Assembly (NCBI GenBank): GCA_030035585.1
Contig: CM057473.1
Coordinates: 12,760,501-12,824,500 of the forward strand
Direction: 5' to 3'
DNA from: Dugong dugon
Lineage: Eukaryota; Chordata; Mammalia; Sirenia; Dugongidae
Length of the DNA stretch: 64,000 nucleotides
The translations under genes and the position numbers were made by a program. The notes beneath the pieces were generated by a model. The model was not told where the DNA came from, did no database searches, and saw nothing but the letters and a program-made list of their open reading frames with translations. Each line of letters starts with the position of its first letter. Positions within the stretch are counted from its first letter, which is position 1. Below are positions 35,641-47,322 of this stretch, one piece after another.

Positions 35641-36146
35641 TGTCATAGATTGAATTGTGTTCCCCAAAAATATCTGTCAACTTGACTGGGTCATGATTCC
35701 CAGTATTGTATGATTGTGTACCATTTTGTAATCTGATGTGATTTCCTTATGTGTTGTAAACTCTGTCACTATGATGTAATGAGATGGACTAGTGACAGTT
35801 ATATTGATGCGGTCTACAAGATTAGGTAGTGTCTTAAGCCAATCTCTTTTGAGATATAAAAGAGAAAAACCAGCAGAGAGACATGGGCTCCTCATACCAC
35901 CAAGAAAGCAGTGCTGGGAGCAGAGCGCGTCCTTTGGACCTGAGATTCCTGCGCAGAGAAGCTCCCAGACCAAGGGAAGATTGATGACTTGGACCTACCT
36001 CCAGAGCTGACGGAGAAAGCATCTGCCTGGAGCTGAAGCTCTGAATTTGGACTTGTAGCTACCGGACTATGAGAGAATAAACTTCTCTTTGTCAAAGCCA
36101 TCCACTTGCGGTATTTCTGTTATAGTAGCACTAAATGACAAAGACA
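35641..36146 (+). mobile_element. MaLR/ERVL-type solo LTR, copy 1
   Basis: A fossil solo LTR of 506 bp, beginning 'tgtcatagattgaattgtgt' and ending 'aatgacaaagaca'. It carries a TATA-like 'tataaaa' near 35854 and an 'aataaa' near 36076, as expected for U3 and R. Four bases 'cagt' border both ends as a possible target duplication. It belongs to the same family as copies at 50370, 57927, 58472 and 62772. No internal retroviral sequence is attached. The name is by analogy; I cannot give the exact subfamily. Confidence 0.72.
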
Positions 36147-36480
36147 CAGTATAATTTAAATTATAAAGTATATGCAAAAACAATTAATGAAGAGCTGTAT
36201 ATATGTTGGCTATTATTATTGCAATTCATAATTAAGATTACCTGAAATTCATAAAGTCATAAAATCACACATTCAATTTTAGGTGGATTGTGAAGAGAAT
36301 AGGCAGAAACAAGATACCTAAATCTATTTGAATTACTTCATTTATTATTTTTTGTTATATTGATCTGAAATAGACACCTATTATTAAAAGGTAAGAAAGA
36401 AAATTGCTAGAGCTGATAAAGACCCAATCTTTTTTTTTTTCCAGCTTCTGGAGAGCAAAACCAGATATAAGAAGGTTTAT
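36147..36480. other. unassigned sequence
   Basis: No recognised gene or repeat. Confidence 0.45.
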
Positions 36481-36673
36481 TCACTGCCACTAAGTCGATC
36501 TCAACTAATAGTGACCCTATAGAACAGAGGAGAACTGCCCTATGGGGTTTCCAAGACTGTGATCTTTATGGAAGCGGACTGCCACATCTTTCTCCTGCCT
36601 AGTGGTTGGTGGGTTTGAACTACCAACATTTAGCTTAGCAGCAGAGTGCTTAAGCACTGCACCACCAGAGCTC
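36481..36673 (-). mobile_element. AfroSINE, long variant, antisense
   Basis: Contains 'actaatagtgaccctataga', 'ccaagactgtgatctttatg', 'gtgggtttgaactaccaaca' and ends 'ccaccagagctc'. It carries the same long middle block as the SINE at 13403. Confidence 0.85.
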
Positions 36674-37689
36674 ATTTAGAGGATTTAAGATTTCTAATTT
36701 CAGGCATTCAAAATTGTGGTGAGATTATTCTATAAGGGAAATTTTGCTCTTTGGCATAAATTATACCTGATATTTATTATTTATCTTCTTTAGAGGGTCT
36801 AAATAGTTACCCTAATATTTCTGAGATGTTTTATTTTGAATGAAAAACTCCACTTCTGCTATATATTATATTTTATAAATGTACTAGTATTGTTCATTAA
36901 CCAGTTAAAATGCTCTTGGTATTTATCTGGCTTTCTCACCCTTGGCGCTACTCTGAGCTCCTTTCTCACCTGCCGAAATCCATATATGTTATGGTATTTC
37001 TTTGGTCTATGTTTTTTAGGTCATTTATTCTCTGACATGTACTGATAATGTATTCAAGTTTGAATGTTTGCCAAAATGATTGAAATTTTTAATCTTAACA
37101 AAGAAGACATAAAGACATTTTCCAGGAAAAGTATTTTAAATATACTAAAACAATAATTAGACCTAGATTATTTAGCCTGCAGAATGTACTGTATTTCTAC
37201 ATTACTTAGTAATGGAAATAGTCAAAAGCAGTAGCAACGAATTACTTTCGGAATGTTATAGATTGCTTTAAATGAGTCAGAAAGAGTAAATGATGTTTTT
37301 GTTTATACATGCAAACACATTGTAAGATTTATGTGTCTTCACAAGTATTTAAATAATAAAATTTACAGGAAAACATCTTAAGATTGACATTGATTATAGG
37401 ATATGCTTTTTTTTTTTTTTTTTTTAAAGAATACCTCATGAGTGACTTCTGACAATAGGTATATAGGATGGGTAGCTAAGCATGGTAATCATGTCAGAAA
37501 GAATGTGGTATGAATAAAGTCAAACAAACAAACCAAAAACTGAGAGAGATAGAGAAACTGTCTCTTCATATCTGTAGACTTGACCTCTAATCTCAGCTCA
37601 ACTTACCAATGATGATCATCAGGGACCTGAATATAGTATGTCTCAATGAAGTTTCACCCAAATTCCCAGCACATTGTAATATAAAAAGT
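36674..37689. other. unassigned sequence
   Basis: No recognised gene. A T-run lies at about 37406-37425. The 69-codon frame at 36836-37045 is hydrophobic by composition only. Confidence 0.4.
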
Positions 37690-37880
37690 ATGATATTTAG
37701 AGAACAAAGTCCTAGTTTTGATTCCTCACTCTGTTAGTTATTCCCAGTCTGGCTTTGGAGAATTTCACTGCACAGTCATTTCGTTATCTGTAAAATGAAA
37801 AAATAAATAAATTACTGTATACACATAATTATGGGGGAAAAAGCGTGATAACATATGAAACATTGATGGAATTTGTGAGA
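37690..37880 (+). mobile_element. MIR SINE (diverged)
   Basis: 'ttgattcctcactctgttag' followed by 'tggagaatttcactgcacag' and 'cgttatctgtaaaatgaaaa' gives the MIR core order. Low similarity. Confidence 0.55.
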
Positions 37881-37947
37881 AACTATAAATTATAACAAGT
37901 AATTATTTTATTATTCTATCATTTTATTATCATTTAAGGAAAATAGC

Positions 37948-37986
37948 TATATACATATATATATATACATATATATATACATATAC
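37948..37986. repeat. (AT/AC)n microsatellite
   Basis: Runs of 'atatacat' units of alternating purine-pyrimidine. Confidence 0.85.
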
Positions 37987-38379
37987 CTTATTAATTTTGA
38001 ACCAGCAATACTTATTTTATTATAGATAGTGATTTTGCATGACTGAGGATGCTTTTAATTTTTAAAAGACTGGTAACGTAGGTTACACTCTTCACATTGT
38101 GTCAAATTATGTCAAATTATTAATAAACAACTTTAATAAGTATTGTGACGACTACATAAAGTTGAGGAACAAATGGCTCATCCTTGCCACATGGTGGGCA
38201 GTCATTGTTTATTTCTCCAAGCTTGCCCCTCCCCAGATTTTCTCCATGAACATTTAAATTGCACTTCTACCAAGGTGAAGAATCTAATTGGATTGGGGAG
38301 GCGGTGGTAAGTCTGAGCGTAAGACTCCCTGTATTCGACAGCTTTGATTGATCTTATAATTGCACATTTTGCAAAACAA

Positions 38380-38800
38380 TTAAGTTGGAGAAATTACAGT
38401 TTAAAACATGGAGTTATGCTAGCGACAAAAATTTATGCACAAAAATTACAATCATGAGGGCAAATATTAACGCCATTGTTATAATAATCCATAACTAGAC
38501 TGAACGGTCCAGAAAAATCTATCTCTGTGAATAATTACAGCTTCCTTGGGGACCTGGATTGTCCATAATATTACACTAATTAATGAATTCTGCATACACA
38601 AGCTACTGAATACTGAGCGCCAACTGAATTTTCATGAGGGTTGTATTTATTATACTGAAAAGAACATCAATGCTTAATTTTTTCCTGCAGAAATGTGGGA
38701 AAATATTCATTCATCGGCTCACGACTGTGTATGACATTTTAATTTTTAATGTTATAAATCAAAGAAGTACCATTAGTATTCACTTTCAGATTGTAAGTAT
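38380..38800. promoter_or_regulatory. candidate conserved non-coding element
   Basis: No repeat family fits. The block carries 'ccattgtt' (SOX-like, 38473-38480), 'taatta' (homeodomain-like, 38577-38582) with 'attaatgaatt' around it, and several 'ataatta' or 'aattac' words. Such clusters occur in developmental enhancers. AT-rich DNA makes some of these words likely by chance, so this is only a candidate. Confidence 0.25.
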
Positions 38801-39245
38801 CTTTCATAAGATTACAACCACTGATTGGTCATTTTTGCTTTGAGTCATTTGTACTTATAATATGGATATAAGGTAGTTAAAATTATCCTGGAATTTTAGT
38901 ACATTAAAAGCTTAGCAAGCATTACTACATTTAAGCAAAAAGAAAGATTAGCAATGTGGCTCCATCTAACTCAGCCCATAATCAATAACTAACTTACAGA
39001 GATTCTCTTTTCTCAGATCTTTTAAGTAAGTAATGTCACCACCAATAGCTGACATTTGTTAGTATTCTGCCAGCTTGCTGTCCTGTGTATTTGCCCCCAA
39101 GACAAGAAAAATTGTTTAGAGATCTAAAAGTGAATTTTTAGACTTGAATACCTTGGCTTACAAATTCCAAAACATGTCAAACATTACGTCAGGTTATCCA
39201 CTGTCCTTATATAATCAAAAAGTAAAATGGCTATTCTTTTCTTTA

Positions 39246-40790
39246 CTCTTTTTGGAGGTGTTGCATTTTTTGGTGAAAATATACACAGCAAAACTTGCTC
39301 CCATCACACAGTGCCTAGACGTATGATCAGTGACATTGGTTACATTCTTCACATTGTGTCAACATTTTTGGCATTTATGTTCTAGTTGTTTCACTTCTAT
39401 TTACTTCGTCTCCCTGCCCCGCAATCTTCTCATCTATGCCTTAAAATAGCTGTTTACCCTATGGTCTCATATAATTTTTTTTTTTAAAGACATGAAATAC
39501 TCAAGGGTGACAATCTTTTTTCTTCTTCTTCTTTTTATTGTTGTAGTTTAAGTGAAAGTTTACATCTTAAGTTAGTTTCATAAAAAAATTTATACATTGT
39601 TATGTGACCCTAATTGTTCTCCCTATACTGTGACAGCACACTCCTCCTTCCCACCCCTTATTTCCCGTGTCCATTCAACCAGCTCCTGACCCTCTCTGCC
39701 TTCTGTTCTCACCTCCAGACAGAAGCTGCCTGTTTAGTCTCATGTATCTACTTGAGCTAAGAAGCACACTCTTCATGAGTATCATTTTATGTCCCACAGT
39801 CCAGTCCAATCTTTGAAGGGTGACAATCTTTACTCTTTGGGATAAACTGTTACTTAAAGATGACTTTAGGGGATAGTTTCAATTCAAGGTTTGAAAAGCA
39901 GTTCAGGGCCATAGGCTCAGGGACTCCCCCAGCCTCAATACATCCAGTAAATCTGGGTTCTTTAAGAATTTGAAGTTGTATTCCACATTTTTCTCATTTC
40001 TTTCATCAGGATTCATCTATTGTGTTTCTGATCAGAACGTTCAGTAGTGGCAGCCAGAAACCATCTAGTTCTGGTCTTTAGGAGGTGTAGGCAGTGGTTC
40101 ATGTAGACAATTAGTCCTGTAGTCCAGTTCCTTCTCTGATTCTTGAGTTTTCTCCTTTCTCTTTTGTTCAAGATGAATAAAGACCAATGGTTGTATCTTA
40201 GATGGTTGCTCATAAGCTTCTAAGACCCCAGAAACTACTCACCATACTGGGAGGTAGAACATAAACTTTAAGAACTATAGAATGCCAATTGACTGGATTG
40301 TCCCATGAGACAACAACCCTAAGACTCCAAACCAAGAAAACTATTCCCATGAGGTTACTGGTTATGTCTAATTAATATCCCGATGGTACCTAACAACAAC
40401 AAGGATTAATATCACTATCTGTAGCCCATCCCTCCTTTTTTTCTTGTTCTTATTGCAAAACTATATACAGCTTATTCACATCAATTGCATCCATCATGCT
40501 GTGCAAACTTCATCCATATTCGGTTCTGCCTTTTCCATTTCTATAAACAAAAAGTGACTACTACCTAGGGAGTCCTTCTTCTTTCCCCTATCCCCATCCC
40601 GGCTAACATAATGAACATTACTTTTTGTACTTTTACCTATTTACATCATTTCATAAAAGTGAGATTTTGTGTGTGTGTGTGTGATTGACTTATTTTGCTC
40701 AGCTTAATGTTCTCAAGGTTCATCCACATAGTAAGATGTTTTGGGAACACATTTTCTTTATCATGGAGTAGTATTTCATAAAGCCGGTGT
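39246..40790 (-). mobile_element. old L1 3' part, antisense, carrying a nested insertion
   Basis: Reading antisense: ORF2 C-terminal sequence (the complement near 40680-40790 resembles the 'EYYATRKN...MLSEISQS' region of the L1-A protein), then 3'UTR (40196-40232 is the complement of the L1 3'UTR phrase 'ggggtcttaaaagcc' and on), then the 3' end near 39280 ('atacacagcaaaacttgctc'). An older relative of L1-A and L1-B, split by an insertion at 39518-39815. A (GT)n run lies at 40668-40683. Confidence 0.75.
39518..39815 (-). mobile_element. 5'-truncated L1 3' end nested in an older L1
   Basis: Bounded by a perfect 15-bp duplication 'aagggtgacaatctt' at 39503-39517 and 39816-39830. It begins with a T-rich tail complement ('tttttattgttgtag'), so it is an antisense retroposon. 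Content resembles L1 3'UTR sequence ('tatactgtgacagcacactc'). Confidence 0.8.
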
Positions 40791-40829
40791 ATAGCCTGCA
40801 TAGTTCATTGGCTCAGCACCGATAAATTC

Positions 40830-41342
40830 CACCTAGTTTCCCCTTTATCCAGTTTCTGACACCACCAGCCTCTCAACAGATGTGGTCACTAACTGGCCCT
40901 CCCTGGCATGCCCCATGTAGTTTCCTGTGATAGGAGCCTCTTATTATCTTACAACTCGGTCTCTCAATAGCTGCAGTTCTCCTTGCTCCTCCTGGCCATT
41001 TTACATGGGTTCCCATAATAACAGTTTCTCCCTTTTCCTGAGCTAATGCACTAGAAACTTGAAAACTGACCAGTAAGACTTCAGCGGGTGCGAACCTTGA
41101 GACCCACCCTGCTTGCCCCACATAAGCCCTCTCCTACAGTTCCAGCTTGTTATTACCTTGTCCGGCTGTGCAACCCCCTGTGTGGCTCCGCATTTAGGTG
41201 TTCTGCAGTTGCCTCTCTGGGAACCTGTGACTACTAAACTCTTTCTTGTTTTCTGGAATTCCCATGTGGGTCTCACCTCCTCGTGCCTCACCTGATGGAC
41301 CATCCATGACACCTACAGACCCCTTTGAGTCAAACTTAACAC
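40830..41342 (+). mobile_element. possible retroviral LTR remnant
   Basis: More GC-rich than the flanks. A 'ctactaaactctttcttg' segment followed by 'ctcacctcctcgtgcctcac' resembles the R-U5 of class I endogenous retroviral LTRs, and the block ends 'aacttaacaca'. No second LTR or internal region is seen. The assignment is weak; a fossil if real. Confidence 0.3.
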
Positions 41343-42214
41343 ACAGTACTTCACAATTTACCAGGAGTTACGCAATGGAGGCGATTTTGTAAAAGAACTT
41401 TTCCTCCAGATGGCTCCCAGTTTTGTCGGCTGAAGAGTTTCATTAATTAAAACAGCAGTTTAAACTCAGGATGCATCAAGACAAACCCCTGATATCAAGA
41501 TTTTCAATGATCTAAATGTGTTTGCTTCCTCCCTTTTGGATCTCTGACCCAAACTTTTGTAGTTTCTCTTTGTATTTTCTTCTTCCACCATGAGAAAGTA
41601 TTGTGAAAAGCAGACCCCTGGTCCTAAGACATACCAGCTCATTCTGTTCTGTTTTCCTTTGACCACTGAGATTTCTCCACTCACTTTCAGGAATAAACAG
41701 CTTCGGAATGCAATCTTCACAGTTTTAATAGCTAGTGGCATTTATAGTCTCTGAAGCTCAAGCCCCTCTTTCAAGTCAGCTTGTTCAAACACGCAAGGCT
41801 TCTAGATTCAGTCATTTGGTGCTCTAAAGTCTCCTGCTTTTCTCCTCAGTTTCTTTGATCCTTAACTGGAAACATTGGAACTTGCTCTGTGCCAATATTT
41901 TGAGTAAAATAAAACTCCTGAAATACTTTCCCTCTCATTTTAAAAATGCATGAATGATAGGCACATTTCTCATAAAAGATATTTTTTATTAAACACCAGA
42001 CTTGAGATATCTGTACCTATATGTAACAAATTACATTATTTTTATTTCTTTTTAAATTTAAGTCAAAATGTTTATTTGATATAGGCACCTGAGAGGTCAT
42101 AAGTGGATATTCATTTATAATGTTTCTAGAAGATAACGTATTTGTAAAAGATAATTCTGTTAAAAAATACAACTCAGAATAGAAATGGATTAAATGTTTT
42201 CTTAAGTCATCTTA
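41343..42214. other. unassigned sequence
   Basis: No recognised gene or repeat. The 91-codon antisense frame at 41466-41741 shows no domain. Confidence 0.4.
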
Positions 42215-42544
42215 CAGTGTCCAATATTGTAGTTACTGATCACATATGGCTACAGAACATTTGAAATATCTTTATTCTTAATTGAGATATGCAGTAGGTA
42301 TAAACTATGCACTGATTTCCAAAGCTTAGTATGAAAAAAAGAATATAGTATATGTCACTGATATTTTTTGTGTTGATTGTATGTGGAAATAATCTTTTCA
42401 GTATACTGGATTAAATAAAATATATTATTATACTTAATTTTACCTGTTACTTTTTATATTTTAATGTGGTTTATTTATAAATTTAAAATTTGTTTATATG
42501 ACCTCCATTTATTAATTGCATTGTAATTATATTAGATAGCACTG
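42215..42544 (-). mobile_element. hAT-Charlie-type non-autonomous DNA transposon
   Basis: Starts 'cagtgtccaatattgtag' and ends 'attagatagcactg', giving short terminal inverted repeats related to 'cagtg..gtccaata'. The internal words 'ttgagatatgcagtaggtat' and 'ttagtatgaaaaaaagaata' follow a common mammalian MER hAT element in reverse. No convincing 8-bp target duplication is left. Non-coding and ancient; exact MER name not assigned. Confidence 0.6.
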
Positions 42545-42599
42545 GTAGAGTACTGAAAGATTATATTTAAATAGAGTAAGTTACCTAAATAGTTCGGGC

Positions 42600-42752
42600 T
42601 GTGTGTGTGTGAATAAATGAATGATGAATATGAATATATACATAATATACATTCATATGCGTACATACACAAACACTCACATGCACATATACATGCATAT
42701 ATGCATATACACATACGTTCATACATGCATGCCTACACACACAAACACACAT
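42600..42752. repeat. (GT)n and mixed CA/TA-rich microsatellite
   Basis: A (GT)n run is followed by long alternating purine-pyrimidine sequence ('atacatgcatatatgcatat'). Confidence 0.85.
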
Positions 42753-43256
42753 ATCTTTCAACAATGACTACTTTGTCTTTGTTCTCTTGCTCTGGAATTT
42801 GTGTTTATGCCCTTCTCTTCTCTTTCCTGAGACACACTGTTGTATTCCTGCTTCAGTTATGTAGAACATGTTAGTAGCTGGTTTTATTTTATTTCCATGA
42901 AAAACAAGCAAAAATATACAGAGGTTAATATGAAGACAAATGTGTAAGTTAATTATTTTCATTTTGTAAATTATTTGTTTAGGAAATATTTGACTAAATC
43001 CACTCCTTGAAAGAAATTAGAATTGTCTCCATCTCCTTGTGAGTGTGACCTTTGTTATTCTGGAAATACAGCCATACATTTTGTTAGGAATTACAAATAA
43101 TCAGAGAGAAATATTAAGTTAGATAATTTGAACCTTGAAGAACCATTTTATAAGACACAATTTTTTGTGTAGCTTAGTTGATATTGTACTACCATTCTAA
43201 CATAGAAAAGAATGTTTCTTCCCAACTGTTTTATTGCTGTATTTTTATCACACATT
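42753..43256. other. unassigned sequence
   Basis: No recognised gene or repeat. Confidence 0.45.
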
Positions 43257-43268
43257 GTACTCATCAGA

Positions 43269-43438
43269 AATCCTGGTGGCGTCGTGGTTAAGAACTCTGG
43301 TTGCTAACCGAAAGGTTGGCAGTTCAAATCCACCAGGCGCTCCTTGGAAACCCTACAGGGCCAGTTCTATTCTGTCATTTAGGGTTGCTATGAGTTGGAA
43401 TTGATTCGATAGCAATGGGTTTGCTTTTTGGTTTTTTG
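43269..43438 (+). mobile_element. AfroSINE with perfect target duplication
   Basis: Full SINE from 'aatcctggtggcgtcgtggt' to a 'ggtttgctttttggtttttt' tail. Flanked by the identical 12-mer 'gtactcatcaga' at 43257-43268 and 43439-43450, typical of LINE-mediated insertion. Confidence 0.95.
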
Positions 43439-43450
43439 GTACTCATCAGA

Positions 43451-44700
43451 TTCAAAATCCTTTGTAAACTTTTTATCAAAATCTCTGAGATGTGCTGGCA
43501 TGAAGCAAAGTGTTTCTAATGGATTTTTTTCAAAATGAAAGTTGTTGATTTTTAAGAGGATCACACTTCATATCTTAAAGTTTAATAGTTCTAATCTTCC
43601 TCCATACCTGTGTGTTTTTCAAGTCTTATCTTTCAATTTTAAGAGACTAAGTTTTATACGGAGCACTGGTGACCGACCTAATCTTGTAAAAAAACTTTCA
43701 TCCCTTATTTTTTTTTTTTTTTAAATGCTAAACTTCATACACAGGCATAATTTACGGGAGGCACTATGCAATTAGAGACCATTCAAAGCTACAAACATAT
43801 CAGTCCAATCTTCAACGACCCGTATTGTTTCCAAAGTTCAGCATACTTCTTCACAGTAGATTCTGATGTCTCCTTGAAAGGAAGTCAAGCACCAAAAATC
43901 TTTAGATTCACTTAATAACAAAGAGTTATTTTCACCTGGATACGGTACAAATTATTATTATTATCGGGATTTCACTTAGATTGTTTAATTTAATATTTAA
44001 GTGTATATTGGCTCAGGATTTTTACAGAAAAAAAAATGTGACCTTATAATTTGAGAGATAACAGTATAAAATATCACAGGTTGGCAGTGATTCACAGTGT
44101 AAAACATTTTTCAGTGTAAATAATAACTAAGAACTCACATACTTAGCAGTCACATCAGAAAAGTTCAAATACCTTTCCCAAGCTTAATTCAGTGATGATT
44201 ACAAGCATTCTATTGTTTTTTAATTTAACAGGCAAAATTCTACATATATATATAAAAAAAAAAAGGATAAAGTTTATTAGTAGCTCAGTCAACAGCATTC
44301 AACCTTTTTTCTTTCTTTTGGTAAATGGGCCTAGAATTCAGTTTTTGGTTAGTAAACATGGAAGCATGAATTATGTGACTTCATGAGAGAAGATTAATGG
44401 GACTTGTCAAGTTCACTTTTATAGATGTTTCCTTTCCAAAATAAGCGTTTTGGCAGTTTTTTGGAAGCATTGGTAAAAAAGGAGTGTGCTATATACCAGA
44501 TTTATCACTCTTTCATTTTCATATTTGATTTACACATGTAGATGAGATAATGAGGAAAGAGTGTCCTCATACGTTACTAACAATTTTGATTGTTCGGTTT
44601 CTTCCTTTTTTTACCTAGATTTCTTTATACTGCTGAGAATTGATAGTTGGATTTTAGGTGCAAAACCCTTATTTTATAGAGCTAGAATATTACTGCTTAG
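43451..44700. other. unassigned sequence
   Basis: No recognised gene or repeat. A T-run lies at 43708-43722. AT-rich. Confidence 0.45.
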
Positions 44701-44740
44701 AGGGTAAAAACAACAAGAAGTTCAATGTGTTAACCAGCTG

Positions 44741-44779
44741 ATAAATATTCATTCGATTTGCGCAAATGAATATTCATTG
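44741..44779. promoter_or_regulatory. overlapping palindromes resembling C/EBP and POU sites
   Basis: Two perfect 12-bp palindromes overlap by two bases: 'atttgcgcaaat' (44756-44767), containing the C/EBP-type core 'ttgcgcaa', and 'atgaatattcat' (44766-44777), which resembles palindromic POU-dimer sites. 'aaatattcatt' occurs just before (44743-44753), giving a repeated 'aatattcatt'. Not part of a recognised repeat. A transcription factor site is an inference from motif shape. Confidence 0.35.
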
Positions 44780-45348
44780 TGTCTAAGTCTCTCAATTCTA
44801 TAATCTGCATCAGGGCATAGACATATCAAAAAATGTATGTAAATCTCCTTTTTTTCTTTACATTTATGAAGGACTACGTGAAGTCAATTTGTAATTTTAA
44901 AACTTGAAAAGAGCTTGTGAATTCACTAAAACCTAGGTTAAATTAAACACGTGGCAGCAGAAATGTAGTTCACTTTCAAAATTATTATATAAGATTATAC
45001 TCAAAAAACTTTTCTTCTCCAGACATGCCTACAGTGGTAAACTATTATTTTTCTATGACTTAACACAACTAATAATCTGAAATAATCCGAAAATAAAAAT
45101 TGACCAAGTAACTACATAATACAAATGTTACTTATGAGAATGTCCCAGGCACTAAAATATTGCAAAACTGCTATCATTTATGAATCATTATAAAATTTTA
45201 CTCTTCTCAGTAACATTGTTCCCATTTCATTCTTAAATATTCATAAGACTTTAATCATGAAGGCACAAGGCCCAGAATTTCTTCATTAATCCATCTTCCC
45301 AGGAATGTAGCATTTATATTAGAAAGGGAATAAGGAGATGATAGATAA
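44780..45348. other. unassigned sequence
   Basis: No recognised gene or repeat. Confidence 0.45.
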
Positions 45349-45355
45349 TAGATGA

Positions 45356-45526
45356 GAAACCCTGGTGGTGTAGTGGTTAAGACTTCAGATTCTAACCAAA
45401 GTTTGGCAGTTCAAATCCACCAGGCACTCCTTGGAAACCCTATGGGGCAGTGGGGCTGTTCTACTCTGTCCTATAGGGTCGCTATGAGTTGGAATCTATT
45501 CTACAGCAATGTTTTTTGTTTTGGTT
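45356..45526 (+). mobile_element. AfroSINE next to a microsatellite
   Basis: 'gaaaccctggtggtgtagtg' through 'aggcactccttggaaaccct' and 'cctatagggtcgctatgagt', tail 'gttttttgttttgg'. A short target duplication 'tagatga' is possible (45349-45355, 45527-45533). A small internal duplication 'ggggcagtggggc' is present. Confidence 0.9.
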
Positions 45527-45640
45527 TAGATGATAGGTAGATAGGTAGGTAGGTAGGTAGGTAGGTAGGTAGGCAGGCAAGCAGGCAGGCATACAGATGG
45601 ATGGATGGATGGATGGATAGGTAGGTAGAGAAAGAGAGAG
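45527..45640. repeat. (TAGG)n/(CAGG)n/(ATGG)n microsatellite
   Basis: A compound tetranucleotide repeat starting at the SINE's right end, with (TAGG)n, then (CAGG)n and (ATGG)n, then TAGG again. Confidence 0.9.
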
Positions 45641-47322
45641 GTAGACTACAGCAGAGTAGAATAGAATGGAATATAATAGATATGGGCAGAGACACACACA
45701 CATATATAATAGAGTAAGAAAAGATCATTGAGTTCTAATCAAAGACTAATAGGTTTCATGGCCATGTTTCAAGATTTGTAAGGACTATTCTATATTTTGT
45801 ATGCTCTAATTCCTTGGAAATAGTATTTTAGGGGTGTCTAACTGGTCCCTTTCCTTTTTTAGCAGCATGTAAACTCGATTTTTGTGTATTTTCTCAACAT
45901 CTTAACTCTGCTGAAAGCTCTGCTTAAATTTTTAGCCTCTTATCTATTGTTTTCTTCTTGAGTTTCCACATGCTAGCTCTTGAACAGCTTAGTAACAGGA
46001 TCTACCTCAAGGAAAAAGTGATGCAAATATAGGTTCAATTCTCTGTAGTCCCTTGTCTTTGACATCCTTGTCCCTCAATTCCTGCTTGGCTCGATAGCTC
46101 TGAACACCAATGTTTGTCTCTTCATCTTAAGTAGACTGCCAAGACTCAGTCACCACTATCTTCTAAGCTTCTACATCTCACAGAGTTTACAGATTGGCAA
46201 ATTCTGGAAGCAGAAAATTGCCAGAGGATATCCAGCATTCATAAATGGTTTTACTCTTCTTCAAGATCATGCCCCTCTTCCCACCTCTACCTGTCATAGC
46301 TTCCTTGATGACTGTTTTTTGATTCTTTCAGGAGTTGATTTATATGTTATCCAGGTTTATAATTTTTCTCAAAGGGAGACAGTCTGAACCAAGCTACTCT
46401 TCTGTATCCAGTGGTGGAAGTCTGACCTATACTTACATGAAAGATGATTCCTCTTCAGAGCACGTGAGCTTTAAAAAGTAAGCATGTGGGTTAGTTATTA
46501 AAAAGCCCACCTGACTTGTGTAATCCACTAGGGAAAATATGTAGTATCTTCAATAAGAGAGAGAGATGCTATTTTAAGAATAAGTCAAGGAAAGTGTCAC
46601 CTCTCTCAGAAGCGTTACTTTCAATGAGACATCTCTCAAGTTTTCTCCTATTTTCCTTTTTAAAAGACTTTATTATACATGTTTGTGAACAGAAATATGT
46701 GGTGTCTCATTTTTTTTTTTTTTTAATCCATTGGAAAGGAACACACTTCTTTGCTGTGTTTTCTCAGTTTGCATGGTTACTTTGTTAGGCTGTAAGGCAT
46801 AGAATCTATCAGATATTACAAAACATGAATTATGAATAGAGTTTAACTGAAATGGTACCATGTTCATAATTTCTACATTATCAAGAAATAAAAACTGAAT
46901 TTTTCACTACTATGTGAAATGGAAATAAAACCCGTATGTCAATGAAATCACCAAGCCCATAATTTTTGGGAAATATATTATTAGTAACCAATTTTAGCTT
47001 TCTGTTTTGCAGTTTATAGAGATATAGTGAAAAAAATAAATTTCCATACCTTTCACACACAAAAAAAACTGCGCTATCTTAAGAGTAAAGTGAAAATAAG
47101 CCCATCACACTCTTTTCTCTTATACTTTAAAATCATTTTCTTTTTATATAAACAGATATATTATTGTGTGTAAGTACATACATATTGTATATCCTGTTAT
47201 ACGTATATATTTTTCATTTTTCTCTTTTGCTTATCTCATTATTTTCATGTTCTCCTTTGCTCTGCCAATGTCCCTCATTCGTTCACACAACTGAAATTAA
47301 AAAGTGATATTCCTTCATGTGG
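45641..47322. other. unassigned sequence
   Basis: No gene recognised. 45641-45715 is purine-rich low complexity, with a T-run at about 46710-46725. A 90-codon frame at 46516-46788 has no recognisable domain. Confidence 0.4.

Noticed and set aside
45482-45728. Pro/Tyr/Leu-rich antisense frames
   Set aside because: Translation of the (TAGG)n-type microsatellite.
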